The notes under the pieces are model-generated. The model did not search any database, was not told the origin of the DNA, and saw nothing but the letters and a program-made list of their open reading frames with translations. Positions 24,589 to 33,050 of a DNA stretch of 64,000 bases are shown one piece after another. The DNA comes from Solimonas sp. K1W22B-7. Its GTDB lineage: Bacteria; Pseudomonadota; Gammaproteobacteria; Nevskiales; Nevskiaceae. The stretch lies in NCBI RefSeq assembly GCF_003428335.1, contig NZ_CP031704.1, positions 3,162,001 through 3,226,000 on the forward strand, in the 5' to 3' direction. Positions within the stretch are counted from its first letter, which is position 1. Every line of letters starts with the position of its first letter. The translations under genes were made by a program, and so were the position numbers.

Positions 24589-26028
24589 CTAGAACCCGAA
24601 GCCGGCGCCCAGGCGCCGTAGCGTGTCCAGTTCCTGCAGGTGGCTGACCAGCCGCAGCAGGGGCTCGTCCAGGCCCGGGATCGGCGGCAACTGGATCTGC
24701 TCGGGCAGCGGCACCACCGGCAGCTCCGGCAGCGGCAGCGGCGCCTCAAGGCCGGCGAGATGCAGGATCGTCGCCAGCGGCAGGCACAGGCCTCCGAAGG
24801 GTCCGCCCGGCACGTCGAAGGCCGGCGCGGCCCGTTTCGGCGTGGAGGAGAAGTCCAGTGCATGCGCCAGGTTGGCCGAGCCGGCACGCGCGCCCAGGGG
24901 CTCGAACCCGAAGCGCCAGGCGATCATGTTGAGGATCGAGTTCGGGTCGAACTGCCGGTGCTCGACATGGCCGCGCTTCGCGCGCGGTCCGATGATGACG
25001 CAGGGCACGCGCCCGCCGAGGCGGCCATCGTTGCCCAGCGCCGCTTCCTCGGGTGTCACCGGCGCGAAGGGCGGCGGCACGTGATCGTAGAAGCCGCCCC
25101 ACTCGTCGTAGTTGATCACCAGCAGCGTGCGTTCCCAATCCGGGCCCTGGCGCAGGATGTCGTAGACCTCGTTGAGGAAGGCCTGGCCGTCGCGGATGTC
25201 GGCGACCGGGTGATCGTCGCGCGACAGGCTGCCGCCCTCGTTGAGCGTGGAGCCGACGTTGTCGATGTAGGTCAGGTTCGCGAGGCGTCCTGCCGTGACG
25301 TCGGACTGCAGCCGGCTCTTCGCATAGCGCTTGGAAAAGCCGGTGTACTTGCTGCCCCAGAAGGACAGGTAGGACACGTCCTGGTAGTAGTAGGCCACGC
25401 TGCGGCCCTTTTCCAGCATGCGATCCCAGACCGTCGGCAGGCTGGAGATCGCTACCGAGTTCACGATACGGTCGGTCTGGCCGGCATGCATGTAGATGCG
25501 GTTCGGCGTGGTCAGGCCGAGCATGCTGCTGAAGTAACGGTCGCAGATCGTCCAGTGCTCGGCGCAGCCCTTGTAGAACGGCAGGCTGTCGGCGGTGTAG
25601 TAGCCGACCGCGAAATCGTCGCCCACCGGTTGCGTCAGCAGGAAACCGTCCATCTTGCCGCCGTTGACGTGGACACGGCCGCCGTCATAGCTGTGGTCCG
25701 GGTCGGCCAGCTGGCAGTTCTGGAAGTTCGGCGCCAGGTTGCGCGACTGGCGCGTGTTGCCGGCTGCGTCCTTGAGGCTCACGCCGGCCTGGATGCCGTC
25801 GGCGCCCGGGACCCAGCCGAGGAAGTGGTCGAAGGAGCGGTTCTCCATCATCAGCACGACGATGTGGTCGATGCCGGACTCCTCGGGCGGCGGCAAGGAC
25901 CCTGAGCCACCGACCTGCGTGCTGTCACCGCAGCCGGGCAGGATCAGGCTGCCGGTGGCGGCGGCCATGCCGTGGATGAAGTCGCGACGCGTCAGTCCCT
26001 GCGACGCCGCGGGCCTGCTCTTTTTCAT
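24589..26028 (-). CDS. Tat-exported phospholipase-C/acid-phosphatase-type phosphoesterase
   Basis: Phosphoesterase family protein (AcpA/PLC type, alkaline-phosphatase-like fold), 479 residues. A twin-arginine signal (LTRRDFIHG) leads into a lipobox-like LILPGC, so it may be a Tat lipoprotein. The catalytic region is DHIVVLMMENRSFDHFLGW, where the glutamate-asparagine pair holds metal. The late motif is NYDEWGGFYDHVPPP. Family members cleave phosphatidylcholine or other phosphodiesters outside the cytoplasm. The C-terminus is Pro/Leu-rich (LPLPELPVVPLPEQ). Start 26028 has GGAGAGGAAA upstream. The closest neighbours are an SDR and an SGNH hydrolase on the same strand. Confidence 0.87.
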   Translation of the reverse strand: MKKSRPAASQGLTRRDFIHGMAAATGSLILPGCGDSTQVGGSGSLPPPEESGIDHIVVLMMENRSFDHFLGWVPGADGIQAGVSLKDAAGNTRQSRNLAPNFQNCQLADPDHSYDGGRVHVNGGKMDGFLLTQPVGDDFAVGYYTADSLPFYKGCAEHWTICDRYFSSMLGLTTPNRIYMHAGQTDRIVNSVAISSLPTVWDRMLEKGRSVAYYYQDVSYLSFWGSKYTGFSKRYAKSRLQSDVTAGRLANLTYIDNVGSTLNEGGSLSRDDHPVADIRDGQAFLNEVYDILRQGPDWERTLLVINYDEWGGFYDHVPPPFAPVTPEEAALGNDGRLGGRVPCVIIGPRAKRGHVEHRQFDPNSILNMIAWRFGFEPLGARAGSANLAHALDFSSTPKRAAPAFDVPGGPFGGLCLPLATILHLAGLEAPLPLPELPVVPLPEQIQLPPIPGLDEPLLRLVSHLQELDTLRRLGAGFGF

Positions 26029-26082
26029 GTTTCCTCTCCTGCCCGGAGTGTGCGGCAAAACCCCGGCGGCCGCACGGAGGGC

Positions 26083-26877
26083 CTACATCACCTTGAGTCG
26101 CCGGGCGAAGGCGGTGTAGGCGGTCAGCGGCAGGAAGCGCTTGATGTAGACCGCGACGGCCTCCTTGCCGGCGATCATGACCTCATAGCGGTCCTGCTCC
26201 ACGGCCCGCCAGATGCGATCGGCGCAGACCGCGGGGTCCATCCCGGCGCCGATGTCCGCGTCGACCTGACCCCAGGGCCGGCCGTCCGGCCCCAGGGCAT
26301 TGGCCGAGACTTGGGTAGCGACGAAGCCGGGGCAGACCAGGGTGAAGCGGATGCCCTGCCCGCCCAGTTCGATGCGCGCGCTGTCGTAGAAGCCGTGCAG
26401 GGCGTGCTTGGCGGCGGCGTAGGCGGTGCGGCGCGCCATCGCGATATGGCCGAACACGCTGCTGACCGTCACCACGTGCCCCGAACCGCGCGCCACCATG
26501 CCGGGCAGCAGCGCCTTGGTCAGCGCCACCGGCGCGAAGAAATCCACTTCCATGATCTGGCGGTAGGCCGCCATCGGCGTCTCCAGCGTGGTGGTGCGCT
26601 GCGAGATGCCGGCGTTGTTGGCCAGCACGTCGACGGGACCGAAAAAGGCCTCCGCGCGGCGCACGGTGTCCCCGGCATCGAACTGCGCCAGGTCCAGCGG
26701 CAGCAGCGCCACCTCCTGCGGCCGCGGCAACGCCTGGCGCACCCGCTCCAGCTCCGCCTCGCGCCGTGCGGTCAGCACCAGCTTCGCGCCGCGCCGGGCG
26801 GCCTGCTGCGCCAGGCCCTCACCGATGCCGCCGGAGGCGCCGGTGATCCAGACCGTTTTTCCTGCGAGTTGCGTCAT
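26083..26877 (-). CDS. Short-chain dehydrogenase/reductase (first of two in the run)
   Basis: A 264-residue SDR, similar in layout to DHRS7-type proteins. The cofactor motif TGASGGIGEG is at about residues 12-21, NNAG at 88-91, catalytic serine in TVSSVFGH and YAAAK for the Tyr/Lys pair. Classical NADP preference is suggested by the Arg-rich segment TARREAELERVR after strand 2. It lies 12 nt downstream of the SGNH hydrolase stop. The substrate is unknown; a lipid or steroid-like alcohol is a reasonable guess from context. Confidence 0.88.
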   Translation of the reverse strand: MTQLAGKTVWITGASGGIGEGLAQQAARRGAKLVLTARREAELERVRQALPRPQEVALLPLDLAQFDAGDTVRRAEAFFGPVDVLANNAGISQRTTTLETPMAAYRQIMEVDFFAPVALTKALLPGMVARGSGHVVTVSSVFGHIAMARRTAYAAAKHALHGFYDSARIELGGQGIRFTLVCPGFVATQVSANALGPDGRPWGQVDADIGAGMDPAVCADRIWRAVEQDRYEVMIAGKEAVAVYIKRFLPLTAYTAFARRLKVM

Positions 26878-26889
26878 GAGCCTGTCCTT

Positions 26890-28218
26890 TCAGCGATTGC
26901 AATGCCCCACGGGGGGCGGCACCAGCGCCTCCAGCGGCACAGCCTGCGCCATCGCGGCGAAGCCGAGGGAATTCGGGTGCAGCAGGTCGGGGAAATACAG
27001 CAGCACGTTGGGCAGGGTCGTGCCGGGCAGCGCCAGCGCCGCCTCGAAATCGGCGAGCGAGTCGAAAGAGGAATCGGCGCGGATCAGCTCATTGAGGCGC
27101 TGGCGCTGTGGCTCCATCGTCGCCGGCTTCCAGCTGAACAACGGCGGAATCACGTCCATGCGCGGCGGGATCGTGCCGACGACGACGCAGAGACCGGCGG
27201 CGTGTGCGCGGTCGGACAAGGAGCGGATGCCCGCATGGATCTCCTCCGCCGCCACACCGGCACCGAGATCGTTGGTGCCCTCGAAGATCAGCACCGAGCG
27301 CACACCCGCGCGGTCCAGCACATCGCGGCCAAAGCGCTCCACCGCCGGCGCCCCCTGGTAGGCACTGTCTGCGCTGATCGCCGTGCGCGTCACGGTGTTG
27401 CTGTTGATGCCCTGGTTGAGCACACCCATCGCGATGCCGGCGCGCTGCAGGCGCTGTGCAAGGAAATCCGGCCAGCGCGTATTGGTCTCCGGCACCGCGT
27501 AAGAGCCGTCGGTGATCGAGTCGCCGATCGCGACGATCGCACCCGGCGATTGCGGCGCCAGCACGTCGATGCCGCTGAGGAAGAACCAGCCCAGCGTCGG
27601 CTGCGGGAAGCTCAGCCCGATGGGATCGCCGGTGCTGTCGCCGAGGTTCGGCAGGCCGACGTAGCTCAGCGCGAAGGACACGGCGTGCCAGGTGATGGGG
27701 CCGCTCTCGCCGATGACGTGGAAGGACACCGCCAGGTCCGTGCCGACGGCGTAGGAGAAATCCACCGCATCGCTGATCGCCTCGGCGCCCGGGGCGATGG
27801 TCACCTCGTCCCTGCCGCCGAACAGCACCGGGCGGCCGCTGCCGGGCAGGATCGCCGGTCCCGCCAGGCGCTGCGCGACCTGCACCGGGCCGACGCGCAG
27901 CGGCCGGTCGCCGACCAGGTTGGACAGGCGCACACGCAGCGTCTCGCCCCCCAGCGTCGGCCGCACCACCATGCGGAAGCTCTGGTCCACCGCCTGGTTT
28001 CCGGGCAGCAGGCTCGGGATCGGCGGCAGCGGCACCGGCTGCGGCACGGGGAGCAGGTCGGTCAAGGGCCCCAGCGGATACGGCCCGTAGGGCGCGGCGG
28101 CCCAGGCGCCGACCCAGCCCTGATCGTTGCGCGCGGTGGCGGATTCAACCGGTTCGCTGCCGCCACAGGCGGACAGCAGCAGGACAGCGGCCAGCAACGG
28201 CAGCCGACTCGGGGACAT
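26890..28218 (-). CDS. SGNH/GDSL-family hydrolase lipoprotein
   Basis: Exported esterase-type hydrolase of 442 residues. A lipoprotein signal with lipobox LLSAC starts it. The N-terminal beta region (about 45-230) has VGAWAAAPYGPYPLG. The SGNH hydrolase domain follows with block I IVAIGDSITDGS (catalytic serine), the glycine block in GINSNTV, the block III asparagine in FEGTNDLG and the late DLLHPNSLG holding the catalytic Asp-His pair. ATG 28218 was chosen for its signal peptide and the GGAGAA upstream; the open frame reaches 28293. An ACTGTCG dyad lies 57 bp upstream. Extracellular ester hydrolysis is the likely role. Confidence 0.88.
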   Translation of the reverse strand: MSPSRLPLLAAVLLLSACGGSEPVESATARNDQGWVGAWAAAPYGPYPLGPLTDLLPVPQPVPLPPIPSLLPGNQAVDQSFRMVVRPTLGGETLRVRLSNLVGDRPLRVGPVQVAQRLAGPAILPGSGRPVLFGGRDEVTIAPGAEAISDAVDFSYAVGTDLAVSFHVIGESGPITWHAVSFALSYVGLPNLGDSTGDPIGLSFPQPTLGWFFLSGIDVLAPQSPGAIVAIGDSITDGSYAVPETNTRWPDFLAQRLQRAGIAMGVLNQGINSNTVTRTAISADSAYQGAPAVERFGRDVLDRAGVRSVLIFEGTNDLGAGVAAEEIHAGIRSLSDRAHAAGLCVVVGTIPPRMDVIPPLFSWKPATMEPQRQRLNELIRADSSFDSLADFEAALALPGTTLPNVLLYFPDLLHPNSLGFAAMAQAVPLEALVPPPVGHCNR

Positions 28219-28274
28219 CGAGTTCTCCTCTCCGCTTTTTATGGATACATCCTGAACCGGATGCCCCGGCCAGG

Positions 28275-28294
28275 ACTGTCGTCTGCGCGACAAT
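28275..28294. promoter_or_regulatory. Candidate operator ACTGTCG-N6-CGACAAT (site 2)
   Basis: The same dyad as at 22127-22146 with one arm mismatch, upstream of the SGNH hydrolase gene and followed by a similar GTAATTTC. This suggests a second promoter inside the long minus-strand run, controlled by the same regulator as site 1. Confidence 0.45.
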
Positions 28295-28336
28295 CGATGC
28301 AGTAATTTCAGCCCATGCCCGTCAGCCCGTCAGCCT

Positions 28337-29146
28337 TCAGGCCGTGCGCGCCGGCCGGAACAGGCCGATGGCCTTCATGAACCACAGGTTGAGCCGCGGC
28401 GCCTTCTGGAAGACACGGACGGTGAGCCAGAGGATGAAGGGAAAGATGTGTTCGCGCTTGTTGCCGCGGATGGCTCGCACGACCTCGCGCGCCACCCGCT
28501 CCGGCAACAGCGTGGGGAACGCCGAGGACATGCGCGGATACCAGCGGAAGTCGGCGTCGTTGCGCTCGAAGTAGCCGGTGTCGACCTTCGAGGGACAGAC
28601 CAGCGACACCCCTACGCCGTGCCGCTCCAGCTCTTCGCGCAGGCTCAGCGACAAGCCCATGATCGCGTGACGGCTGGCGGTGTACGGCACCATGTAGGGC
28701 AACGGGAAGTAGCTCGCCGGACTGGTGAGGTTGACGATATGACCCTCGCCGCGCGCGATCATGCCCGGCACCACGCTGTGACTGGCCGCCACCGCTGCGC
28801 CGAACGGCAGGTTGACGGTCAGCATCGCCTCCGGAAGGGTCATCCGGTCCAGCGGCTTGAAGGTACCGGCCCCGGCGTTGTTGACCAGGATCGCCACCGG
28901 CCCCAGTTCGGCGGCAGCAGCGCCGACTGCAGCGGCCACCGCCGCCGCGTCATTCGCATCGCAGGGATACACGCCGGCGACACCGCCTGCGGCGCGAATC
29001 TCCGCAGCCACCTGGTCCAGCCCTTCACGCCCGCGCGCGAGCAGCGCGACCTTGCAGCCTTCCTGCGCCAGCTGCCTGGCCACGGCGGCACCGATGCCCA
29101 TGGATGCGCCGGTGACCAGCGCAACCTTTCCCCTGATCTGTTTCAT
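28337..29146 (-). CDS. SDR-family oxidoreductase with Lys-to-Arg change in the active site
   Basis: A 269-residue SDR with TGASMGIGAA (about 14-23), NNAG and a C-terminal amphipathic/hydrophobic tail (FILWLTVRVFQKAPRLNLWF) that may attach it to membrane. The active-site tyrosine is in PYTASRHA. The normally invariant lysine four residues after the tyrosine is arginine (codon CGT), so catalysis may be altered or lost. It lies 22 nt downstream of the ceramidase-like gene and is probably co-transcribed. The substrate is unknown. Confidence 0.86.
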   Translation of the reverse strand: MKQIRGKVALVTGASMGIGAAVARQLAQEGCKVALLARGREGLDQVAAEIRAAGGVAGVYPCDANDAAAVAAAVGAAAAELGPVAILVNNAGAGTFKPLDRMTLPEAMLTVNLPFGAAVAASHSVVPGMIARGEGHIVNLTSPASYFPLPYMVPYTASRHAIMGLSLSLREELERHGVGVSLVCPSKVDTGYFERNDADFRWYPRMSSAFPTLLPERVAREVVRAIRGNKREHIFPFILWLTVRVFQKAPRLNLWFMKAIGLFRPARTA

Positions 29147-29168
29147 CGTCCTGTCCTGAGCTTGCGGT

Positions 29169-31607
29169 TCATGGACAGTCCGACACCGGCCCGGCGACCG
29201 TGAACGGACTCGACAGACCGGTGTAGGAAACCTTGGGCAACACCAGTGTCTGCGCCGCGCCTTCCAGGCGCAGGCGATAGGTGCCCGCCGGCAGGTTCTT
29301 CGGGATGTGCCAGACCGCCTCGGCGGTGGACGACAGGCCGCCGCCTACCACCGGCAGGTCGATCGGCAAGGGCTGCGGCAGCGCGGGCTTCCACACGAAC
29401 CACAGCTCCGGGTCACGGTCCTCGGCCACCACTTCCCAACTGCCATCCGCCTTCTCGCGCTCGGCGTAGACGTAGCTCTGCTGCGTGCGCAGGTCGTTGC
29501 GCGGATGGCCGGACTGGAACTCGGCGGTGACCGTGTCGCCCGGCGTCGCCGTGGCCGGCACGTCGGTCACAAGGCTGCCGAAGGCGCGCGGCAGCGGCAG
29601 GTCGCCGGCGACGTAGGGCGGCCGCAGCAGCACCGGCGTGCCGTCGACATAGTCCGGCCCCTCCGGCGCCGGCGTGCCGTCGCGCAGCGTGGCGGCGAGC
29701 TTGCGCAGCTCCTGCTGCACGGCGGCGAGCGTCCAGGGGCCGAAGATGTCGGAGGCGCCTTCGTATTGCTGCGAGGCGTACTCCTCGCGCGTCGGCAGGT
29801 AGTGCACGAAGTCGTTGGTCAGCGGCGCCACCACCACGGTGTCCACGCCGGCCGGCGCGAGCACATCCAGCATCATCTTGCGGATGCGGCGCGCCGACAT
29901 GGTCGGCACTTCCCAGGGCAGGCCGATCAGCGCGAGGTTGCCGAGGCGCACGATCTGGAAGGGCAGCACCAGCGGCTCCGCCGGCACGCCCGCCACCGTC
30001 AGCGGCAGCGCCACCGGCTTCTCGGCCTGGCAGGAAAAATCGCCCAGCACCGGATTTGGCGGCAGCAGCTTGAGCTGGCACATCGCCACGGCCGACACCA
30101 GGTTCAGCGGCAGGATGTTCGGCGGGAAGCCGGAGACGTCGGCCGGCGGGCGGATCGCCAGCAGGGTCTGGAAATCGGCCGCCGCAGCGGCGATCAGGTC
30201 CAGGCCGGAGGCGCAGCTGACGCCCTCCACCGCCGGGCCCGGGCCATCCTCGGCACCGGCCGCGAAGGACGGGCCCAGCGCCGGCGAGCAGGTGCGCTTG
30301 ACCGCGGCATCCATTTCCGCCGGATGCTTCAGGCTGGCCAGCACCACCGGGTCGGTGACTTCCACCTCGTCCATCTTCACGTGGAACAGGCGGTAGTCCA
30401 CCGGGCCGGACAGCGCCGCGTCGCGTGCGTACAGTTCCAGGGCCTTGGCGATGTGCTTGGTGCCGGAGATGGCATTGGATTCGTAGTCGTCGGCCCCGCC
30501 GCCGCGCGTGGGATCGGGGTACGGCCGCTCCAGGATGAAGATGTTGGGCGAGGCGTCGCCCTGGTCGGCCTGGGCGAAGGCGGCGACGAAGCTGTCGATG
30601 CCGGGATCGGTCACGGCGTAGCCGGCCTTCATGATCCGCTCGAAGCCCAGCGCGGCGTAGCCCTTGTTGTCGGAGCTGACCAGCTTGAGGTTCTCGCCGA
30701 CCACGGTGCCGTGCACTCCGAACCAGTTGAGGATGCCCACCGGCGAGCCGTTGCCGCGCACCAGGTTGAGCTGCACGACGCGCTTGTTGTTGCGCACCTC
30801 TTCGCCGCGGCGGTTGAGGAACTCGCGGCGCTCGGCCTCGCTGTTCATCTCGTAGGCCGGCGCAGAACGCTGGATGCTGGTGTTGAGCAGTTCGCCGCTG
30901 GCCACGCCGATGCGGGCACTGTCGGGGTGCGCGCGCAGGTTGGCGTCGGCGCGCTTGAGCGCCTGCACGATGCCGTCGGCGGTGACCTGGAAGGTGGCAT
31001 CGTCAAAGCCGAGGTGCAGCAGGTTGTGGGCCAGGAAATGCGAGTAGCCGGCCGGGCCCTGGTGCGTGTGCGTGGCCGACAGCATCAGGTTCTCCGGCCC
31101 GTAGCGGCCCGCCAGCTCGGGGTCGGCGGCGATGGCTTCCAGTGCATGCAGGCGCAGCGCGCCGGTCATGATGCCGATGTCGGCGACGACGATCATCACG
31201 CGCTTGCCGTTGCAGGGCGACTCGATCGCGAAGGCGCGCGCGTACTGGCGCGTATGCAGGCCGCCGAAGACCTGCGCGGGATTCTCCCAGCCCATGCCGC
31301 TGGTGTTGGCCACCACGCCGGTGATGTCGTAAAGCCCGGAGCCGAAGCGGAACTGCTTGTTGCCCTTGCAGGTGGCGGGCGCCCCCACGGCGGGGACCGG
31401 CACCTCCAGGCGGCCCGGTGCGTCGAGCCCGGCGCCGACCTTCAGGTAGGGACTCTTCATCATGCAGGCGGCGCGCCGGGGGTCCGCCACGGCGGAAGAG
31501 CCTCCGGCGCCGTCGGGGGCCGAACTGCGGCCGCTGCAGGCCGCCAGCGTTGTGAGCAGCAGGCAGAACACTGCCGTGCCGATTCTTTTCTGAGTTCTCA
31601 TTGTCAT
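29169..31607 (-). CDS. Neutral/alkaline ceramidase-like lipoprotein
   Basis: A neutral-ceramidase family amidohydrolase that would release fatty acid from sphingoid-type amides outside the cytoplasm. 812 residues, longer than the ~650-750 of known bacterial enzymes. A lipoprotein signal (TTLAAC) is present. Family marks in order: GLYDITG, the zinc-ligand stretch SATHTHQGPAG, GVHGTV, and the nucleophile motif QGDASPN, whose serine is catalytic in the Pseudomonas enzyme. The family metal/tyrosine region and a C-terminal Ig-like domain (about 680-810) follow. The start could be either of two ATGs 6 nt apart. It sits between DUF1329 and an SDR. The true substrate could be another N-acyl lipid. 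Confidence 0.9.
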   Translation of the reverse strand: MTMRTQKRIGTAVFCLLLTTLAACSGRSSAPDGAGGSSAVADPRRAACMMKSPYLKVGAGLDAPGRLEVPVPAVGAPATCKGNKQFRFGSGLYDITGVVANTSGMGWENPAQVFGGLHTRQYARAFAIESPCNGKRVMIVVADIGIMTGALRLHALEAIAADPELAGRYGPENLMLSATHTHQGPAGYSHFLAHNLLHLGFDDATFQVTADGIVQALKRADANLRAHPDSARIGVASGELLNTSIQRSAPAYEMNSEAERREFLNRRGEEVRNNKRVVQLNLVRGNGSPVGILNWFGVHGTVVGENLKLVSSDNKGYAALGFERIMKAGYAVTDPGIDSFVAAFAQADQGDASPNIFILERPYPDPTRGGGADDYESNAISGTKHIAKALELYARDAALSGPVDYRLFHVKMDEVEVTDPVVLASLKHPAEMDAAVKRTCSPALGPSFAAGAEDGPGPAVEGVSCASGLDLIAAAAADFQTLLAIRPPADVSGFPPNILPLNLVSAVAMCQLKLLPPNPVLGDFSCQAEKPVALPLTVAGVPAEPLVLPFQIVRLGNLALIGLPWEVPTMSARRIRKMMLDVLAPAGVDTVVVAPLTNDFVHYLPTREEYASQQYEGASDIFGPWTLAAVQQELRKLAATLRDGTPAPEGPDYVDGTPVLLRPPYVAGDLPLPRAFGSLVTDVPATATPGDTVTAEFQSGHPRNDLRTQQSYVYAEREKADGSWEVVAEDRDPELWFVWKPALPQPLPIDLPVVGGGLSSTAEAVWHIPKNLPAGTYRLRLEGAAQTLVLPKVSYTGLSSPFTVAGPVSDCP

Positions 31608-31652
31608 CGCTCCCCGGGGACTGCTCCCTCGATTCCGGCAGCAGCCGGACGA

Positions 31653-33026
31653 TTATCCGCCCTTGGCCAGGTTCTGCATGTTGTCAGGCTCGAAGTGGCC
31701 CTTGGGGAACTTGCTGTCCTTGATCTCGCCGTCTTCGTTGTTGATCTGCTGCAGCAGGTAGCGGCCGCTGAGCAGGTCGTAGCTGACGTCGAGGACCGGC
31801 ATCTGCCGCGGATCGTCCTTGCTGTAGAACACCAGCGAGTGATCTTCCTGCACCCGCCACAGCTGGCCGCGGGCGTCGTAGTTCTCGGCGGCGACGATCT
31901 GCCAGCCGTCCTCGTCGAGATAGAAGCGGCGCTTGGCGTAGGCGTGGCTGGTGCCGGACTTGAGGTTCGCTTCCACCACCCAGACCCGGTGCAGTTCGTA
32001 GCGGGCCTGTTCCTGGTTGATGTGGCCCGGGCGGACGATGTCCTTGTACTTCAGCTTGTCGCTATGGATGCGGTAGGCGTTGTAGGGGATGTACATCTCC
32101 TGCTTGCCGACCAGCTTCCAGGTGTAGCGGTCGAGGGCGCCGTTGAAGGTGTCGATCTGGTCGATCGTGGTGAGGCCGTCGGAGCCCGGATCCGGGTAGT
32201 CGTAGGCCAGGGCCGGCGCACGGCGCAGGCGACGCTGGCCGGGGTTGTACTCCCAGACCTTCTGCGGTTCCTTGCGCTGGTTCAGCGTGGAATGCGCCAG
32301 GTTGATGGTGCCGGCATTACGCGTGGGCTTCTTGTACAGCGCCATGTAGTAGAACGCGACATTGCCCAGCGATTCGTAGGTCATGCCCGGCAGCGCGATC
32401 GGGTTGAACACCGACTCCAGCACCATGCCGGGGGTGAAGCTGCCATCCTGGTTGACCGGAATCTTGGCGTTGGGGCGCACGACGCTGACGCCGGAGTTCT
32501 TCAGCTTGTGGTTCCAGATCACCTCCTGCCCGGTCTTGGGGATCGGGAACGGCGCGGCACCGACGGCGTTCTGCAGGTTGTCGCCGTCATCGCTGAGCGT
32601 GGCATTGAGCGCGTTGTTGTATGCGGCGTCATACAGGTGCGGCGCATTGATCATCGTGCGCCGAGTCGGGTAGACCGGCATCCTGTAGGTCTTGGGATAG
32701 CGCTCGAACATCGCGACCTGCCCGGCACCGAGCTTCGCCTTGTACTGGGCGAGGTTGTCCCTGGTGATCGTGAACAGCGGCTTGTCTTCGGGGAACGGGT
32801 CCACCAGGTATTTGCCGTTGGTCCAGCCGGCGGGCGCGGTCTTGAGGCCGCCGTCCCAGGCCGGGATCGAGCCGTCGGCGTTGGCCTTCTTCTCGCCGCC
32901 CAGCGGCATCAGCGTACCGTCCTTGAGCCTGGCCGCTTCGGCGGCAGGGACCTTGGCCTGCACGGCCTGGGCGCAACCCAGGATCAGTACCGTGGCGAAG
33001 CCCAGCTTGCGGAGTAGTGTGTTCAT
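31653..33026 (-). CDS. DUF1329 family exported protein
   Basis: A 457-residue periplasmic protein of the DUF1329 family, whose fold resembles the lipoprotein carriers LolA/LolB. The signal peptide (MNTLLRKLGFATVLILGCAQ...) ends near AVQA. Typical family parts are LKDGTLMPLGGEKKANADG, WNHKLKN and the tryptophan-rich C-terminal region YDARGQLWRVQEDH. DUF1329 and DUF1302 are usually adjacent, often with an MMPL/RND transporter, and have been linked to handling of hydrophobic compounds. No MMPL gene is in this window. Its start lies 24 nt after the DUF1302 stop. Confidence 0.9.
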   Translation of the reverse strand: MNTLLRKLGFATVLILGCAQAVQAKVPAAEAARLKDGTLMPLGGEKKANADGSIPAWDGGLKTAPAGWTNGKYLVDPFPEDKPLFTITRDNLAQYKAKLGAGQVAMFERYPKTYRMPVYPTRRTMINAPHLYDAAYNNALNATLSDDGDNLQNAVGAAPFPIPKTGQEVIWNHKLKNSGVSVVRPNAKIPVNQDGSFTPGMVLESVFNPIALPGMTYESLGNVAFYYMALYKKPTRNAGTINLAHSTLNQRKEPQKVWEYNPGQRRLRRAPALAYDYPDPGSDGLTTIDQIDTFNGALDRYTWKLVGKQEMYIPYNAYRIHSDKLKYKDIVRPGHINQEQARYELHRVWVVEANLKSGTSHAYAKRRFYLDEDGWQIVAAENYDARGQLWRVQEDHSLVFYSKDDPRQMPVLDVSYDLLSGRYLLQQINNEDGEIKDSKFPKGHFEPDNMQNLAKGG

Positions 33027-33050
33027 CGGATTGCCTCGGGTCGCTTTACA

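Noticed and set aside
29307-33017. 1,236-codon plus-strand frame over the ceramidase and DUF1329 genes
   Set aside because: It crosses two well-supported minus-strand genes and lacks any motif; typical shadow of high-GC coding DNA. The same applies to 15531-17468, 25972-28305, 33246-35270 and 43380-46178.
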